A stretch of DNA of 64,000 nucleotides from Streptomyces sp. CBMA29 (GTDB taxonomy: Bacteria > Actinomycetota > Actinomycetes > Streptomycetales > Streptomycetaceae), in NCBI RefSeq assembly GCF_014596445.1, contig NZ_MECL01000009.1:1-64000 (forward strand), given 5' to 3'. The first letter of the stretch is position 1. Each line of letters begins with the position of its first letter. Below the pieces are notes generated by a model, which saw nothing but the letters and a program-made list of their open reading frames with translations, was not told the origin of the DNA and did no database searches. Below, piece after piece: positions 1 through 9,131 of the stretch. The position numbers were made by a program, and so were the translations under genes.

Positions 1-924
1 GACGCGGCGCCGCGGCTGATCGGCGACGCCCTGAAGCGGGCCCTGGCCCGGCCGTCCGGCAACTGGTTCGTCGTCGGCGGCTCCCGCGCGGTCACGGACG
101 GCCGCCCGTACGGCAGGACCGTCGGCGGCACCGAGGTGGTGCTGTGGCGGGACGCGGCGGGCACGCTGCGCGGCGGCCCCGGCGCCTGCCCGCACCTGGG
201 CGCACCGCTCAAGGACAGCTCCGTGCGCTGCGGGACGCTGATCTGCCACTGGCACGGCCTGTCCCTGAAGGGCGCGCCCTTCGCGGGCTGGGAGCCGTAC
301 CCCGTGTACGACGACGGGCTGCTGGTCTGGGTGCGGCTGGACCGGGTGGGCGGCGAGGAGCCGACGGCCGCCCCGCTGGTGCCGGTACGGCCGGAGCCCG
401 CGGGCGCCCTGGCGGCGGTCTATACGGGTTTCGGGGTGTGCGAGCCGGAGGATGTGGTCGCCAACCGGCTCGACCCGTGGCACGGCGGATGGCTGCACCC
501 GTACTCGTTCACGGACCTCACGGTGGTCGGCACGCCCGCCGGCGGTGCCGACGCGGCGCACGACGCGTTCGCGGTGGACGTGTCCTTCAAGGTCGCCGGG
601 CGGGCGGTGGTGCCGGTGCGCGCGGTGTTCACGGCGCCGGAGCCCAGGACCGTCGTCATGCACATCACCGAGGGCGAGGGGCGGGGTTCCGTGGTCGAGA
701 CGCACGCCACGCCGCTCGGCCCCGACCGGTCGGGGCGCCCGCGGACCGCGGTGGTGGAGGCGGTGGTCGCCGCGTCCGACCGCCGCGGGTTCGCGGTCGC
801 GCGGGCCGCCGCCCCGGTGCTGCGCCCGCTGATGCGCAGGGCCGCCGGGCGGCTGTGGCGCGACGACCTGGCGTACGCGGAGCGGCGTTGGGCGCTGCGC
901 GCCACCGGCCGTTTCCCGGGCTGA
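1..924 (+). CDS. crtV: Rieske [2Fe-2S] protein of the carotenoid locus (5' end outside window)
   Basis: The frame is open from base 1, so the start lies upstream of the window; the stop is TGA at 922-924. The visible part has a Rieske cluster site, a CPH motif followed about 18 residues later by CHWH, then a long beta-rich C-terminal domain. It faces crtU tail to tail with a 20-base gap. In Streptomyces isorenieratene loci the gene convergent with crtU is called crtV, and Rieske proteins with a DUF5914-like C-terminus are common there. A redox role in aromatic carotenoid formation is inferred. The family call is solid; the symbol rests mainly on position. Confidence 0.75.
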   Translation, partial: DAAPRLIGDALKRALARPSGNWFVVGGSRAVTDGRPYGRTVGGTEVVLWRDAAGTLRGGPGACPHLGAPLKDSSVRCGTLICHWHGLSLKGAPFAGWEPYPVYDDGLLVWVRLDRVGGEEPTAAPLVPVRPEPAGALAAVYTGFGVCEPEDVVANRLDPWHGGWLHPYSFTDLTVVGTPAGGADAAHDAFAVDVSFKVAGRAVVPVRAVFTAPEPRTVVMHITEGEGRGSVVETHATPLGPDRSGRPRTAVVEAVVAASDRRGFAVARAAAPVLRPLMRRAAGRLWRDDLAYAERRWALRATGRFPG

Positions 925-944
925 GGTCCCGCAGCCCCGTCCCG

Positions 945-2492
945 TCACCTGTCGCCGAGAGCCGCCATCGCCCGCAGTACGGCCGAGCGGCCGCGCTCCG
1001 GGACCGTCCAGAGCGTCTGGCCGCGCACGCCCCACCGCTCCAACAGGGCGTTGGCGGCCAGGAAGCCGGTGGTCGCCGCGCGTTCCATGAGGGCGACCGG
1101 GAGGTCGGTGCGGACCGCGTCGCCCGCCACCGTGACGGCGGGGTGCGGGGTGCGGACGGTGGGTCGGTCGTGGAAGCCGCCCACCGGGAACAACGGGCAG
1201 TCCGCCCGCCATTCGTGCCGCTGGTCGACGATCGAGGCGTGCGCCGTCTCCGGGTACACCCGGTGCATCTGCCGCACCAGCCGGTCCCGGGCGGCGGTCC
1301 GGTCGTCGGCGGCGTAGGCGTACGCGTGCAGTTCGATCACCGAGCCGCCGGTCCTGGCCGCCCAGCGCGCAGCCTCGCCCTCCCAGCGTTCCAGCACGCT
1401 GATGTTGTCGAGCGGGCCGAAACCGCTGGTGCCGAGGAAGCCCGGCCGGTCGGCGGCGACCGGCCGGTCCAGCCAGAGCCGGGAGACGAGGAACGGCGGC
1501 GCGGTGCGCAGCCGTTCGGCCCGCTCCCGCCACGGGGCGTCGCACAGACCGGGCGAGGCGGCGGCCAGGCGGCGCAGGCCGCCGCTGTCCAGGGCGAGGA
1601 CGAGGGCGTCGAAGCGCCGCGTCCTGCCGTCGGCGGTGACCGTCGGGCCGTCGGGCCCCGCTGACCCGGCCGCGCTCACTTCGGTGCCGGTGCGCACGTC
1701 CGCGCCGTGACCTTCCAGGTAGCGGCCGAGCGGTTCCCAGAGCGCCTGGGGGTACGGCTCGTCGGGGACGTCGAAGAGCAGGCCCTCGCTGGAGCCGAGG
1801 AAGTAGATGTGGAACATCAGGACCAGCTCCGCGGCGGAGAGTTCACGCGGGTCGGCGAAGAAGCTGCGGGAGAACACCTCGAAGGCGAGGTGCTGGGCGG
1901 CGTCGGGGAAACGGATGCGGGCCAGGAAGTCGGCGGCGCTGACCGTGTCGAGGCGTGCGTAGACCTGCGGCACCCGCACGTCCAGCAGGGGCAGGGCGGC
2001 GGCCGGGTTCATCCGGAGCAGGTCCCGCCAGCCGAAGGCCGGGCTGAGGGCGACGAAGCCGAGGGCGCTCCACGGCGGGGTGCGCGGGACGCGGGCGAAG
2101 CTGTCGTACAGGCCGTTGCTGTGCCGCAGCGGGTAGTCGGGCAGCGCGGTGAGCATGTCGAGGGAAGGGTCGGCGCGGCGGAGCAGGCCGCGCAGGTTGT
2201 AGTACTGGCGGAAGAAGGCGTGGAAGCCGCGGCTCATGGTGACCGGTGAGCCGTCGGCCAGGTCGGTGGACCAGCCGGCCAATCGTCCGCCGAGGCTGTG
2301 CTCGCGCTCGTACACGGTGACCCGGGCGCCGCGTTCCGCCAGGCCGGTGGCGGCGGCGAGTCCGGCGATGCCGCCGCCGATGACGGCGACCTCGGGGGCG
2401 TCGGCGCCGAAGCGGGGGCGGCCGGGCGGCGCGGGGATCGTCCGGGCACGCCGGTCGCGACCGCGGCGGGGCGCGGCGGGCCGCCCGGTCAC
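945..2492 (-). CDS. crtU: CrtU, carotenoid desaturase/methyltransferase-type FAD oxidoreductase (isorenieratene synthase family)
   Basis: A 515-residue FAD amine-oxidase/phytoene-desaturase-type flavoprotein. The dinucleotide-binding motif VAVIGGGIAGLAAA starts near residue 36, followed by the E-R-E and GGRL signature of this family. In isorenieratene loci this enzyme converts beta-ionone rings of beta-carotene to aromatic phi-rings. The GTG start at 2492 overlaps the TGA of the upstream crtT remnant as GTGA, so translation is probably coupled. An Arg/Pro-rich N-terminal extension of about 34 residues precedes the FAD domain, so a later start is possible. It is the last gene of crtY-crtT'-crtU. 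Confidence 0.85.
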   Translation of the reverse strand: MTGRPAAPRRGRDRRARTIPAPPGRPRFGADAPEVAVIGGGIAGLAAATGLAERGARVTVYEREHSLGGRLAGWSTDLADGSPVTMSRGFHAFFRQYYNLRGLLRRADPSLDMLTALPDYPLRHSNGLYDSFARVPRTPPWSALGFVALSPAFGWRDLLRMNPAAALPLLDVRVPQVYARLDTVSAADFLARIRFPDAAQHLAFEVFSRSFFADPRELSAAELVLMFHIYFLGSSEGLLFDVPDEPYPQALWEPLGRYLEGHGADVRTGTEVSAAGSAGPDGPTVTADGRTRRFDALVLALDSGGLRRLAAASPGLCDAPWRERAERLRTAPPFLVSRLWLDRPVAADRPGFLGTSGFGPLDNISVLERWEGEAARWAARTGGSVIELHAYAYAADDRTAARDRLVRQMHRVYPETAHASIVDQRHEWRADCPLFPVGGFHDRPTVRTPHPAVTVAGDAVRTDLPVALMERAATTGFLAANALLERWGVRGQTLWTVPERGRSAVLRAMAALGDR

Positions 2493-2758
2493 CGCGGGTC
2501 CCGGGGCTGATGCCGGTGCTGGTTCCGGGGCTGATGCTCGGGCTCATCTCGGGGCGGGTGGGGAGACCCCTGTTCCGGCTCGCCGCGCGGCGGGGCCTGG
2601 GGTGCCCGGCCGAGCACGGTGTGGGCGATGCCGGTCTGCCAGCCGGCGGAACGGCGCAGGTGCGCGTGGTAGCCGGGGTTCATCGCGGTCAGCCGGTCGT
2701 AGCGGGCGGAGCCGTGGTCGAACGCCGACGACGACGCGTCGTCTCGCAACAGGGGCAT
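2489..2758 (-). pseudogene. crtT: crtT methyltransferase remnant with internal deletion
   Basis: An 89-codon frame between crtY and crtU, exactly where intact isorenieratene loci carry the SAM-dependent methyltransferase crtT (about 240 residues). The ATG at 2758 has a good AGGAAG ribosome site 9 bases upstream. The first about 38 residues (SAFDHGSARYDRLTAMNPGY) look like the N-terminus of this family. They run straight into GWQTGIAHTVLGR, which resembles a methyltransferase C-terminus. The SAM-binding glycine motif and the rest of the catalytic domain are absent. The frame then continues as a Pro/Arg/His-rich tail to a TGA overlapping the crtU start. It is probably non-functional, but the frame is kept and so is translational coupling to crtU. 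Confidence 0.7.
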
Positions 2759-2832
2759 GGGCGCTGACTTCCTGTGGGGGGTGGCGGCATCGGGCCGGGG
2801 CGACATCGCGCGGGCCGCGCCGGGGCGCTGGC

Positions 2833-4119
2833 TCACGGGTGCGACCGGGGCGGGTCGGGTCTGCGGACGACGGGTTCGCGGGGCCCGGGTTCGCGGGGAC
2901 CGGGTTCGCGGGGCCCGTGTCTGCGGAGGAAGGGCAGTTCGGCCACGGTCCGCAGCATCGGGGCGACCGGGGTGCTCAGGCCGATCAGGAAGTCCTCCCC
3001 CGGACCGGAGCCCCCGTCGAGGAAGCGCAGCAGGCGCTCGGTCGGCACCCGGCGGAACAGCCCGGTGAAGAAGTCCGCGCCGTCCACCCGCCCGGTGTCC
3101 AGCGCCCGCAGCATGACGGCGTCCATCGCCCGGGAGCGGCGCGAGTGCGGGGAGGGCGGTACGGGGGCGCGGCGCGGCCGGCCGCCGACCGTGGGACGGC
3201 CGGTCAGGAGGGCGTCGGCGACGGCCTGGGTCTGCCGCTGGACGGCCGCGAAGGTGTAGCCGGTCGACGCGCGGGTCGCGCCGCCCGCTGTGCCGATCCG
3301 GAACACCGAACGCCCGGCGCGCGGGGTGAACCGCCCGTCGGTCATCGGGATCACGCCCTGCTCCACGCCGGTGACCTCGAACCGGCCGAGTCTCAGCACG
3401 TCGTCGGTGTAGTGCCGCAGCGCCGCGTCGTACCGCGCCGCGTCCAGGACCCCGGCGGAGAATTCCGTGTACTCCACGAGCGCGTGCCGGGGTCCGAGCG
3501 GCAGCACGTAGCCGAAGGACAGTCCGTGCGCGGGCCGCGGTGTGCGGAAGTCCATCAGGTCGGCGACCGAGGGGTCGAAGGCGTCGTCCGCGGTCCTGAC
3601 GAACCAGCCCCTGAAGTGCTGGAGCAGCGTCGTGCGGGCCGCGGGGAGCCGTGGGAGCGGGCGGGAGTCGAAGACCCAGCGGGCGTTCAGCTCCAGGGGC
3701 AGACCGGCCGCGTCGTGCCCGCGGACCCGCGCGCCGGTGGCCGTGTCCTGGACGGACTCGACCACCGCCTCGATCCGGCGGCAGCCGTCCGGTCCCGACA
3801 GGCGCTCGCCCACCAGCCGTTCGAAGGCGCCCGACCGCAGCATCTTGTAGCGGAACGGCGCGGGATCCGCCACGGTGGCCGAGCCGTCGGGCCCCCGGAC
3901 CCGCAACCGGCCCCAGGAGGCGGCCAGGACCGCGTCGTACGGGCCGCCCGGCGGCTCCCAGAAGCACCAGGTGCGCTCCGGCGGTCGCAGCGGGCCGGAC
4001 GGTGCGTCGACCAGCACCACGGTGGGCCGGTGCCGGCCTGCCGTAGGCGCGCACAGCCGGTGGGCCAGCGAGAGCCCGGCGGCGCCCGCACCCACGATCA
4101 CGACGTCCGCGTCCCGCAC
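2833..4119 (-). CDS. crtY: CrtY, lycopene beta-cyclase
   Basis: A 428-residue lycopene cyclase family flavoprotein. The N-terminal Rossmann motif is DVVIVGAGAAGLSLAHRL, and the cyclase-type TWCFWEP segment follows near residue 55. It should cyclise lycopene ends to beta-ionone rings, the substrate of CrtU. The GTG at 4119 is chosen because GGGAGG lies 7 bases upstream and the Rossmann fold begins at once; a longer frame to 4305 adds only low-quality Arg-rich sequence. The C-terminus carries a GPREP pentapeptide repeat encoded by 15-base DNA repeats. It is the first gene of crtY-crtT'-crtU. Confidence 0.88.
   Translation of the reverse strand: MRDADVVIVGAGAAGLSLAHRLCAPTAGRHRPTVVLVDAPSGPLRPPERTWCFWEPPGGPYDAVLAASWGRLRVRGPDGSATVADPAPFRYKMLRSGAFERLVGERLSGPDGCRRIEAVVESVQDTATGARVRGHDAAGLPLELNARWVFDSRPLPRLPAARTTLLQHFRGWFVRTADDAFDPSVADLMDFRTPRPAHGLSFGYVLPLGPRHALVEYTEFSAGVLDAARYDAALRHYTDDVLRLGRFEVTGVEQGVIPMTDGRFTPRAGRSVFRIGTAGGATRASTGYTFAAVQRQTQAVADALLTGRPTVGGRPRRAPVPPSPHSRRSRAMDAVMLRALDTGRVDGADFFTGLFRRVPTERLLRFLDGGSGPGEDFLIGLSTPVAPMLRTVAELPFLRRHGPREPGPREPGPREPVVRRPDPPRSHP
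2871..2925. repeat. 15-bp coding minisatellite in crtY tail
   Basis: About three and a half imperfect copies of cgggttcgcggggcc, read on the minus strand as GPREP repeats at the extreme C-terminus of CrtY. The copy number probably varies by slippage. The repeats lie outside the recognisable cyclase domain. Confidence 0.75.
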
Positions 4120-4356
4120 TCGTACTCCTCCCGGCGCGACGAACTCCGGGCCGTCAGGGACCGGCTGCCGCGTTGCAGATCTTTCCGCAGCGAAGGCCCG
4201 GTTGGATGCACGCGGGACGCGCGGCGAGCGGCGATCTCCCAAAAGGGGGACGCCGGGCCGTTCGGAGCGGCTGTTGGCGGCACGCCTCACCGGGACCTCG
4301 GCCACCGCCGCGCGCGCTGTGCCCGCCGCCTCCCGTCGTTGACGTCCGCGGCCGTC

Positions 4357-5379
4357 TCAGACGGACGGGCTCCGGGCCGCCACCAGGTCGAGCGCGATGT
4401 CGACGATCATGTCCTCCTGGCCGCCGACCAGTCGTCGGCTGCCGCACTCCATGAGGATGGTGCGCACGTCGACGTCGTAGCGGGCTGCGGCGGCCTCGGC
4501 GTGCCGGAGGAACGAGGAGTACACACCGGCGTATCCGAGGGTGAGGGTCTCCCGGTCCACGCGCACCGGGCGGTCCTGCAGGGGCCTGACGATGTCGTCG
4601 GCGGCGTCCTGGAGCCGGAACAGGTCGCAGCGGTGCTGGTATCCGGAGATGTTGGCGACCGCGATGAAGGCTTCGAGCGGGCAGTTGCCCGCTCCCGCGC
4701 CGTGGCCCGCCAGCGAGGCGTCGACGCGCCGGACGCCGTTCTCGACCGCGACGACGGAATTGGCGACCGACAGCGAGAGGTTCTCGTGTGCGTGGATGCC
4801 GATCTCGGTGGAGTCGTCGAGGACGTCCCGGTAGGCCCGTACGCGGGCGGCGACGTCGGCCATCGTGAGCCGCCCGCCGGAGTCGGTGACGTAGACGCAC
4901 TGCGCACCGTAGGACTCCATCAACTTGGCCTGCCGCGCGAGCTGTTCGGGCGGGGCCAGGTGCGAGAGCATCAGGAAGCCCGAGACGTCCATGCCCAGTT
5001 CGCGCGCCGCGGCGATGTGCTGCGCGGAGATGTCCGCCTCGGTGCAGTGCGTCGCGATGCGCACGGATCGCACACCGAGTTCGTACGCCCGCTCCAGCTC
5101 GTGGATCGTTCCGACGCCCGGGAGCAGCAAGGTGGTGAGGCGGGCGTGCCGCAGGACGTCCGCGGCGGCCTCGATCCACTCCCAGTCGGTATGGGACCCG
5201 GGACCGTAGTTGACCGATCCGCCGGCGAGTCCGTCGCCGTGCGCCACCTCGATCGCGTCGACTCCGGCGGCGTCGAGGGCGGTGACGATGCGTCGTACGT
5301 CCTCGGGGGTGATGCGGTGGCGTACCGCGTGCATGCCGTCCCGCAGCGTCACGTCCTGTACGAAAATCGCAGCCGACAT
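4357..5379 (-). CDS. mhpE: 4-hydroxy-2-oxovalerate aldolase (MhpE/DmpG type)
   Basis: A 340-residue HMGL-like TIM-barrel aldolase of the usual family length. The start motif [10 protein letters not shown] (residues 8-17) carries the metal and catalytic residues, and HAHENLS near residue 197 supplies the second metal site. It splits 4-hydroxy-2-oxovalerate (or a homologue) into pyruvate and an aldehyde. Family members channel the aldehyde to the partner dehydrogenase MhpF, whose stop lies one base before this start (TGA-G-ATG). It is the last gene of the minus-strand aromatic degradation block. Confidence 0.95.
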   Translation of the reverse strand: MSAAIFVQDVTLRDGMHAVRHRITPEDVRRIVTALDAAGVDAIEVAHGDGLAGGSVNYGPGSHTDWEWIEAAADVLRHARLTTLLLPGVGTIHELERAYELGVRSVRIATHCTEADISAQHIAAARELGMDVSGFLMLSHLAPPEQLARQAKLMESYGAQCVYVTDSGGRLTMADVAARVRAYRDVLDDSTEIGIHAHENLSLSVANSVVAVENGVRRVDASLAGHGAGAGNCPLEAFIAVANISGYQHRCDLFRLQDAADDIVRPLQDRPVRVDRETLTLGYAGVYSSFLRHAEAAAARYDVDVRTILMECGSRRLVGGQEDMIVDIALDLVAARSPSV

Positions 5380-5380
5380 C

Positions 5381-6397
5381 TCAGACTCCTGCCTTCGCCG
5401 CGGCGATCCGCTCGGCGACCCTCAGGGCCGCCGAGGTCATGATGTCCAGATTCCCTGCGTAGGCCGGGAGGTAGTGCGCGGCTCCCTCGACCTCCAGGAA
5501 GACCGACACCTGGTGGGTGGGGCTGTCGGCCGCGGCGTCCAGCAGGCTGTGCACGGGCTGCCCGGCCGGAATGCGGTCGATCTGCACCCGCTGCTTCAAG
5601 CGGTAGCCGGGCACGTAGGCGGCGACGTCGGCGACCATCCGCTCCACCGACGCGCTGATCCGTTCCCGGTCCTCGGCGTCGGGTGCGCGGACGAGGGCGA
5701 AGACGGTGTCGCGCATCATGAGCGGCGGTTCCGCGGGATTCAGGATGATGATCGCCTTGCCGCGCCGCGCCCCGCCGACCTGCTCGATCGCCGCCGCCGT
5801 GGTCTCGGTGAACTCGTCGATGTTCGCCCGGGTGCCGGGCCCCGCGGACTTCGACGAGATCGAGGCGACGATCTCCGCGTACGGCACCGGCACCACCCTG
5901 CTGATGGCGGCCACGACCGGGATGGTGGCCTGGCCGCCGCAGGTCACCATGTTCACGTTGGGTGCCGCGAGATGTTCGTCGAGGTTGACCGCCGGGACGA
6001 CATACGGCCCGATCGCCGCGGGCGTGAGGTCGATGAGCCGCTTGCCCAGCGGGGCCAGCCTGGCGGAGTTCGCTTCGTGGGCCTTGGCCGACGTGGCGTC
6101 GAAGACGATCGCGATGTCCTCGACGCCGGGCAGCCGCAGCAGACCCTCGACGCCTTCGTGGGTGGTCGCGACCCCGAGGCGGGCCGCACGCGCCAGCCCG
6201 TCGGAGGCGGGGTCGATGCCGACCATGGCCGCCATCTCCAGGCGCTGAGCGTTGCGCAGCACCTTGATCATGAGGTCGGTGCCGATGTTGCCCGATCCGA
6301 TGACGGCGACCTTCGTCTTCGTCACACCTGCCGTACGCGCCGCGCCCGTGGCCTTCGTCGCGTCTGTCGTACCCGTCGTGCCCGCTGTCTTCGTCAT
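5381..6397 (-). CDS. mhpF: Acetaldehyde dehydrogenase (acylating), MhpF/DmpF type
   Basis: A 338-residue NAD-dependent CoA-acylating aldehyde dehydrogenase. The NAD motif GSGNIGTDL lies at residues 34-42 and the catalytic Cys at about 153 in VTCGGQA. It converts the aldehyde released by MhpE to acyl-CoA. The ATG at 6397 has AAAGGAG 7 bases upstream and overlaps the MhpD stop as ATGA. The first about 28 residues are an unusual Thr/Ala/Lys-rich low-complexity extension before the fold starts (KVAVIGSG). Translation could also begin closer to that point, but the ribosome site favours 6397. Confidence 0.95.
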   Translation of the reverse strand: MTKTAGTTGTTDATKATGAARTAGVTKTKVAVIGSGNIGTDLMIKVLRNAQRLEMAAMVGIDPASDGLARAARLGVATTHEGVEGLLRLPGVEDIAIVFDATSAKAHEANSARLAPLGKRLIDLTPAAIGPYVVPAVNLDEHLAAPNVNMVTCGGQATIPVVAAISRVVPVPYAEIVASISSKSAGPGTRANIDEFTETTAAAIEQVGGARRGKAIIILNPAEPPLMMRDTVFALVRAPDAEDRERISASVERMVADVAAYVPGYRLKQRVQIDRIPAGQPVHSLLDAAADSPTHQVSVFLEVEGAAHYLPAYAGNLDIMTSAALRVAERIAAAKAGV

Positions 6398-7254
6398 GCC
6401 CGCTCTCCTTTGCCGAACCGCACCTGCACCGCGCCGAGCCCGGACAGCCGGGCGACGACGACATCGCCTTCGACGACGGGACGCATCGGACCGAGCGCGC
6501 CGGACAGCACGAGCTGCCCCGCGCGCAGCGGATCGCCGAGTTCCCGCGCGGTCCGGGCGAGCCAGACGACCGCCGCGACGGGGTCGCCCAGGCACGCGGC
6601 GCCGGTGCCCGCGGAGACCTCGTCGCCGCCGATCGACATCGACATCCGCTGCTCCACCGGGCTGAACGCGTCGAGCGAGAGCCGCCGCGGACCGATGACG
6701 TACGCCCCGGCCGAGGCGTTGTCGGCGACGGTGTCCGCGAAGCTGATGTCCCAGTCGGCGATCCGGCTCCCGCACACTTCGAGAGCCGCCGAACCCCAGG
6801 CGATCGCGCCCCGGACCTGAGCGTGGTCGAGCGGGCCTTCGGTCAGGTCGTCGCCGAGCATGAACGCGATCTCGGCCTCGACCCGGGGCTGCGTCACGCG
6901 GTCGATCGGGACGGTGTCCCCGCCGAGGAACGCCATGTCGTCGAAGAGGACGCCGAAGTCCGGCTGGTCGACGCCGAGTTGCTGCTGCACCGCCGGTGAG
7001 GTGAGGCCGATCTTGCGCCCCACGACGCGGGCGCCCGCCCGCAGGCGGTGCGCCGCGACGGTGGCCTGTACGGCGTAGGCGCTCGGCAGGTCGTCCGCGC
7101 CGATCAGGTCGCGGACCGGTGCGCAGGGCACGCCGCGTGCCGCGGCGTCGATGAGCCGGGCCGCCGCGGCGGCGACGGCGTCCTCGCCGGCCGCGGCCGG
7201 TCGGCGAGGTGCGCTGCCGCCGTGAGGGCGTGTGGATGATCGGGAAGAAACCAT
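6394..7254 (-). CDS. mhpD: 2-oxopent-4-enoate hydratase (MhpD type)
   Basis: A 286-residue member of the FAH-like 2-keto-4-pentenoate hydratase family. It shows the core V-G-R-K-I-G-L-T motif, an acidic metal patch in [11 protein letters not shown], and the typical C-terminal GALGPMRPV segment. It hydrates the dienoate left after ring-fission hydrolysis and feeds MhpE. ATG 7254 is preferred over GTG 7272. An N-terminal Ala/Arg-rich stretch of about 25 residues precedes the domain. It lies downstream of the MFS gene (176-base gap) and is coupled to mhpF. Confidence 0.92.
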   Translation of the reverse strand: MVSSRSSTRPHGGSAPRRPAAAGEDAVAAAAARLIDAAARGVPCAPVRDLIGADDLPSAYAVQATVAAHRLRAGARVVGRKIGLTSPAVQQQLGVDQPDFGVLFDDMAFLGGDTVPIDRVTQPRVEAEIAFMLGDDLTEGPLDHAQVRGAIAWGSAALEVCGSRIADWDISFADTVADNASAGAYVIGPRRLSLDAFSPVEQRMSMSIGGDEVSAGTGAACLGDPVAAVVWLARTARELGDPLRAGQLVLSGALGPMRPVVEGDVVVARLSGLGAVQVRFGKGERA

Positions 7255-7373
7255 GGTGGTGTGCCACCCCACAGAACAGGGGCCGCCGGAGGTCCGGCGG
7301 CGACGGCCGAATGATTGATTGGCAGAGGTTGTCGTCCGTGCCTTTTCGCTGCGCGTCCGACGCGGTGGTGACC

Positions 7374-7408
7374 GGCCGGGCCGGGCGGCAGCGTCGCCCG
7401 GCCCGGCC
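7374..7408. terminator. Strong GC hairpin after the MFS gene
   Basis: A perfect 14-bp stem (GGCCGGGCCGGGCG / CGCCCGGCCCGGCC) with a 7-base loop lies just past the MFS stop at 7431 and before mhpD. It has no T-tract, as is usual in Streptomyces. It could attenuate rather than end transcription, since mhpDFE belong to the same pathway. Confidence 0.6.
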
Positions 7409-7430
7409 CCTGACTCAGGAGGTCAGGAAG

Positions 7431-8921
7431 TCAGGAGGTCAGCCGGTCGGCCGCCGCGCCGACCGGCGGCTGCGCGGCGGACGCGGGCACCCGTCCGCGC
7501 CGGGCCGAGAAGCAGATGAAGGCGACCAGGACGTCGCAGCAGCCCGCGACGAGGAGACAGATACGGAACCGGTCCTCGGCCGGCACCCCGGGGATGGCGG
7601 CGACACTCTTCGACTGCAGGATGCTCGAATAGACCGCCGGGCCGAGCGCCCCGGAGATCGTCATGATGATGCCGATCATGCCGATCCCCATTCCGGTGAG
7701 CTCCGCGCGGACACTGCCCTGGATGGAGCTGAACAGTCCGACGCCCACCAGGCCGCTGCCGACGCCGTAGACGCACGCGGCGGCCACGAACGACCCCACG
7801 GAGGCGCCGCCGGACATGGCCAGGATCAAAGTGAGTGCGGCGGCGCAGTGACAGGTCGCGCCGGCCCCCGCCACCAGCAGCGGCCTGGCACGAGCGCCGA
7901 GGATGCCCGCGCCGATACCGGCGAGCGCGCCGAGCAGCGAGTAGGGCAGCAGCAACAGCCCGGTGTCCAGGGCGTCGTACCCGAGGCCGTATCCCGCGGC
8001 GGGGGGCGTCTGCACGTAGAACGGGATGAGGAACGTGACCGACTGGATCGCCATGCCGATCGTGAAGCCCGCCAAGACCGTGCGGGCGACGGTTCCGGAC
8101 TTCAGGAGCGCCAGATGGAAGACCGGGGTCTTCGACCGCTTCTCCAGTGTCACCCACACGGCCCCGCCCGCGAGACCGGTCGCGGCGAAGCCGATCGCCT
8201 TCGCCGACGAGATGCCGTCCGATCCGGCCGTCTTGATGCCGTAGAGCAGCAGGATGATCCAGGCGACCAGGCCGATCACATTCCCGATGCCGAACGCGGC
8301 CGTGGCGTCGCGGGGACTCGACGGGATGACGGCCCAGACGCAGATCCCCACCACGACGTACACGACGGTCGCGCCCAGGAAGAAGTCCTGCATCGACACC
8401 CGGCTCAGCGCCAGTCCGCCGGCGACGAGCCCGACTCCGGCCCCGACGGCCTGTGCGACCTGGCTGACGATCACCGCGGTGTGCACCGAGGAGCCCGCCA
8501 GGTGGCGGCGCAGGACGCCGACGCCGAGCTGACCGGAGGCGGAGCCGAGTCCCATGACCGCCGCGCCGATCAGCATGGCGGGGAAGGTGTGCGAGATGCC
8601 CGGCACGAGCATGCCGGTCGCGAGGAGCGCGGCGCCCAGTGTCGCGGCTCCGCGGTCGCCGAGCACGTCCGCCAGTCGCGGCAGCAGGATCGTGCTGACG
8701 CCGCCGCCGATCAGCAGCAGGGTGAGCACCCATGCGACGTCGCCGACCGTCAGGTGGAACTCGCGCATGAGTACGGGAAGCAGCGGGGTCAGCATGAAGG
8801 TCACCGCGGACGAGGTGAAGCCGAGCAGCGCGGCCACGGCGATCAGGGGATTTCTCCCGCGGGTGCCGACGGGTCTGTCGACGGGCTGTCTTTCCTGGTG
8901 GTGTGTTTCGCTGTGCGTCAT
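7431..8921 (-). CDS. MFS transporter (DHA2-like, up to 14 TM) inside the aromatic operon
   Basis: A 496-residue very hydrophobic protein of the major facilitator superfamily. TM1-2 read AVAALLGFTSSAVTF and LLPVLM, and the loop motif LADVLGDRGAATLG is the MFS motif A region. ATG 8921 is chosen because GAGGAGAGG sits 7 bases upstream; the frame extends further without a ribosome site. It lies between the dihydrodiol dehydrogenase and hydratase genes on the same strand, so uptake of an aromatic acid or export of a pathway product is likely. The substrate cannot be read from sequence. A 210-base gap upstream may hold its own promoter. Confidence 0.88.
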   Translation of the reverse strand: MTHSETHHQERQPVDRPVGTRGRNPLIAVAALLGFTSSAVTFMLTPLLPVLMREFHLTVGDVAWVLTLLLIGGGVSTILLPRLADVLGDRGAATLGAALLATGMLVPGISHTFPAMLIGAAVMGLGSASGQLGVGVLRRHLAGSSVHTAVIVSQVAQAVGAGVGLVAGGLALSRVSMQDFFLGATVVYVVVGICVWAVIPSSPRDATAAFGIGNVIGLVAWIILLLYGIKTAGSDGISSAKAIGFAATGLAGGAVWVTLEKRSKTPVFHLALLKSGTVARTVLAGFTIGMAIQSVTFLIPFYVQTPPAAGYGLGYDALDTGLLLLPYSLLGALAGIGAGILGARARPLLVAGAGATCHCAAALTLILAMSGGASVGSFVAAACVYGVGSGLVGVGLFSSIQGSVRAELTGMGIGMIGIIMTISGALGPAVYSSILQSKSVAAIPGVPAEDRFRICLLVAGCCDVLVAFICFSARRGRVPASAAQPPVGAAADRLTS

Positions 8922-9131
8922 CGCACTGCCTCTCCTCATGTCAAGAACGCCCCTGGGGCCATCCCCGCCGCGGTGTCGGCACCTGCGGGCGGAGGGCGGG
9001 CCGCTCGGCGAGCGACCGGTGACCGGAGTATGTGATTCGGCCATGTGAGCGGCCAGCAATACGTTCTGCCTGGGGGAACGCGGCCGAAACTCGTCACCGC
9101 CGGGAGCGGTGGGACGGCGCGCGGGACAGCG

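Noticed and set aside
2236..5442. A 1068-codon open frame on the plus strand across crtY, crtU and mhpE
   Set aside because: It is antisense to well-supported genes and low in complexity with Arg/Gly/Pro/Ala bias. It is an artefact of high GC third positions.
7209..9035. A 608-codon plus-strand open frame rich in Asp/Gly/Gln/Arg
   Set aside because: It lies opposite the MFS gene with its strong TM pattern; the composition is that of an antisense shadow. The same applies to long frames at 11-12 kb, 16.7-18.7 kb, 42-43 kb and 49-50 kb.
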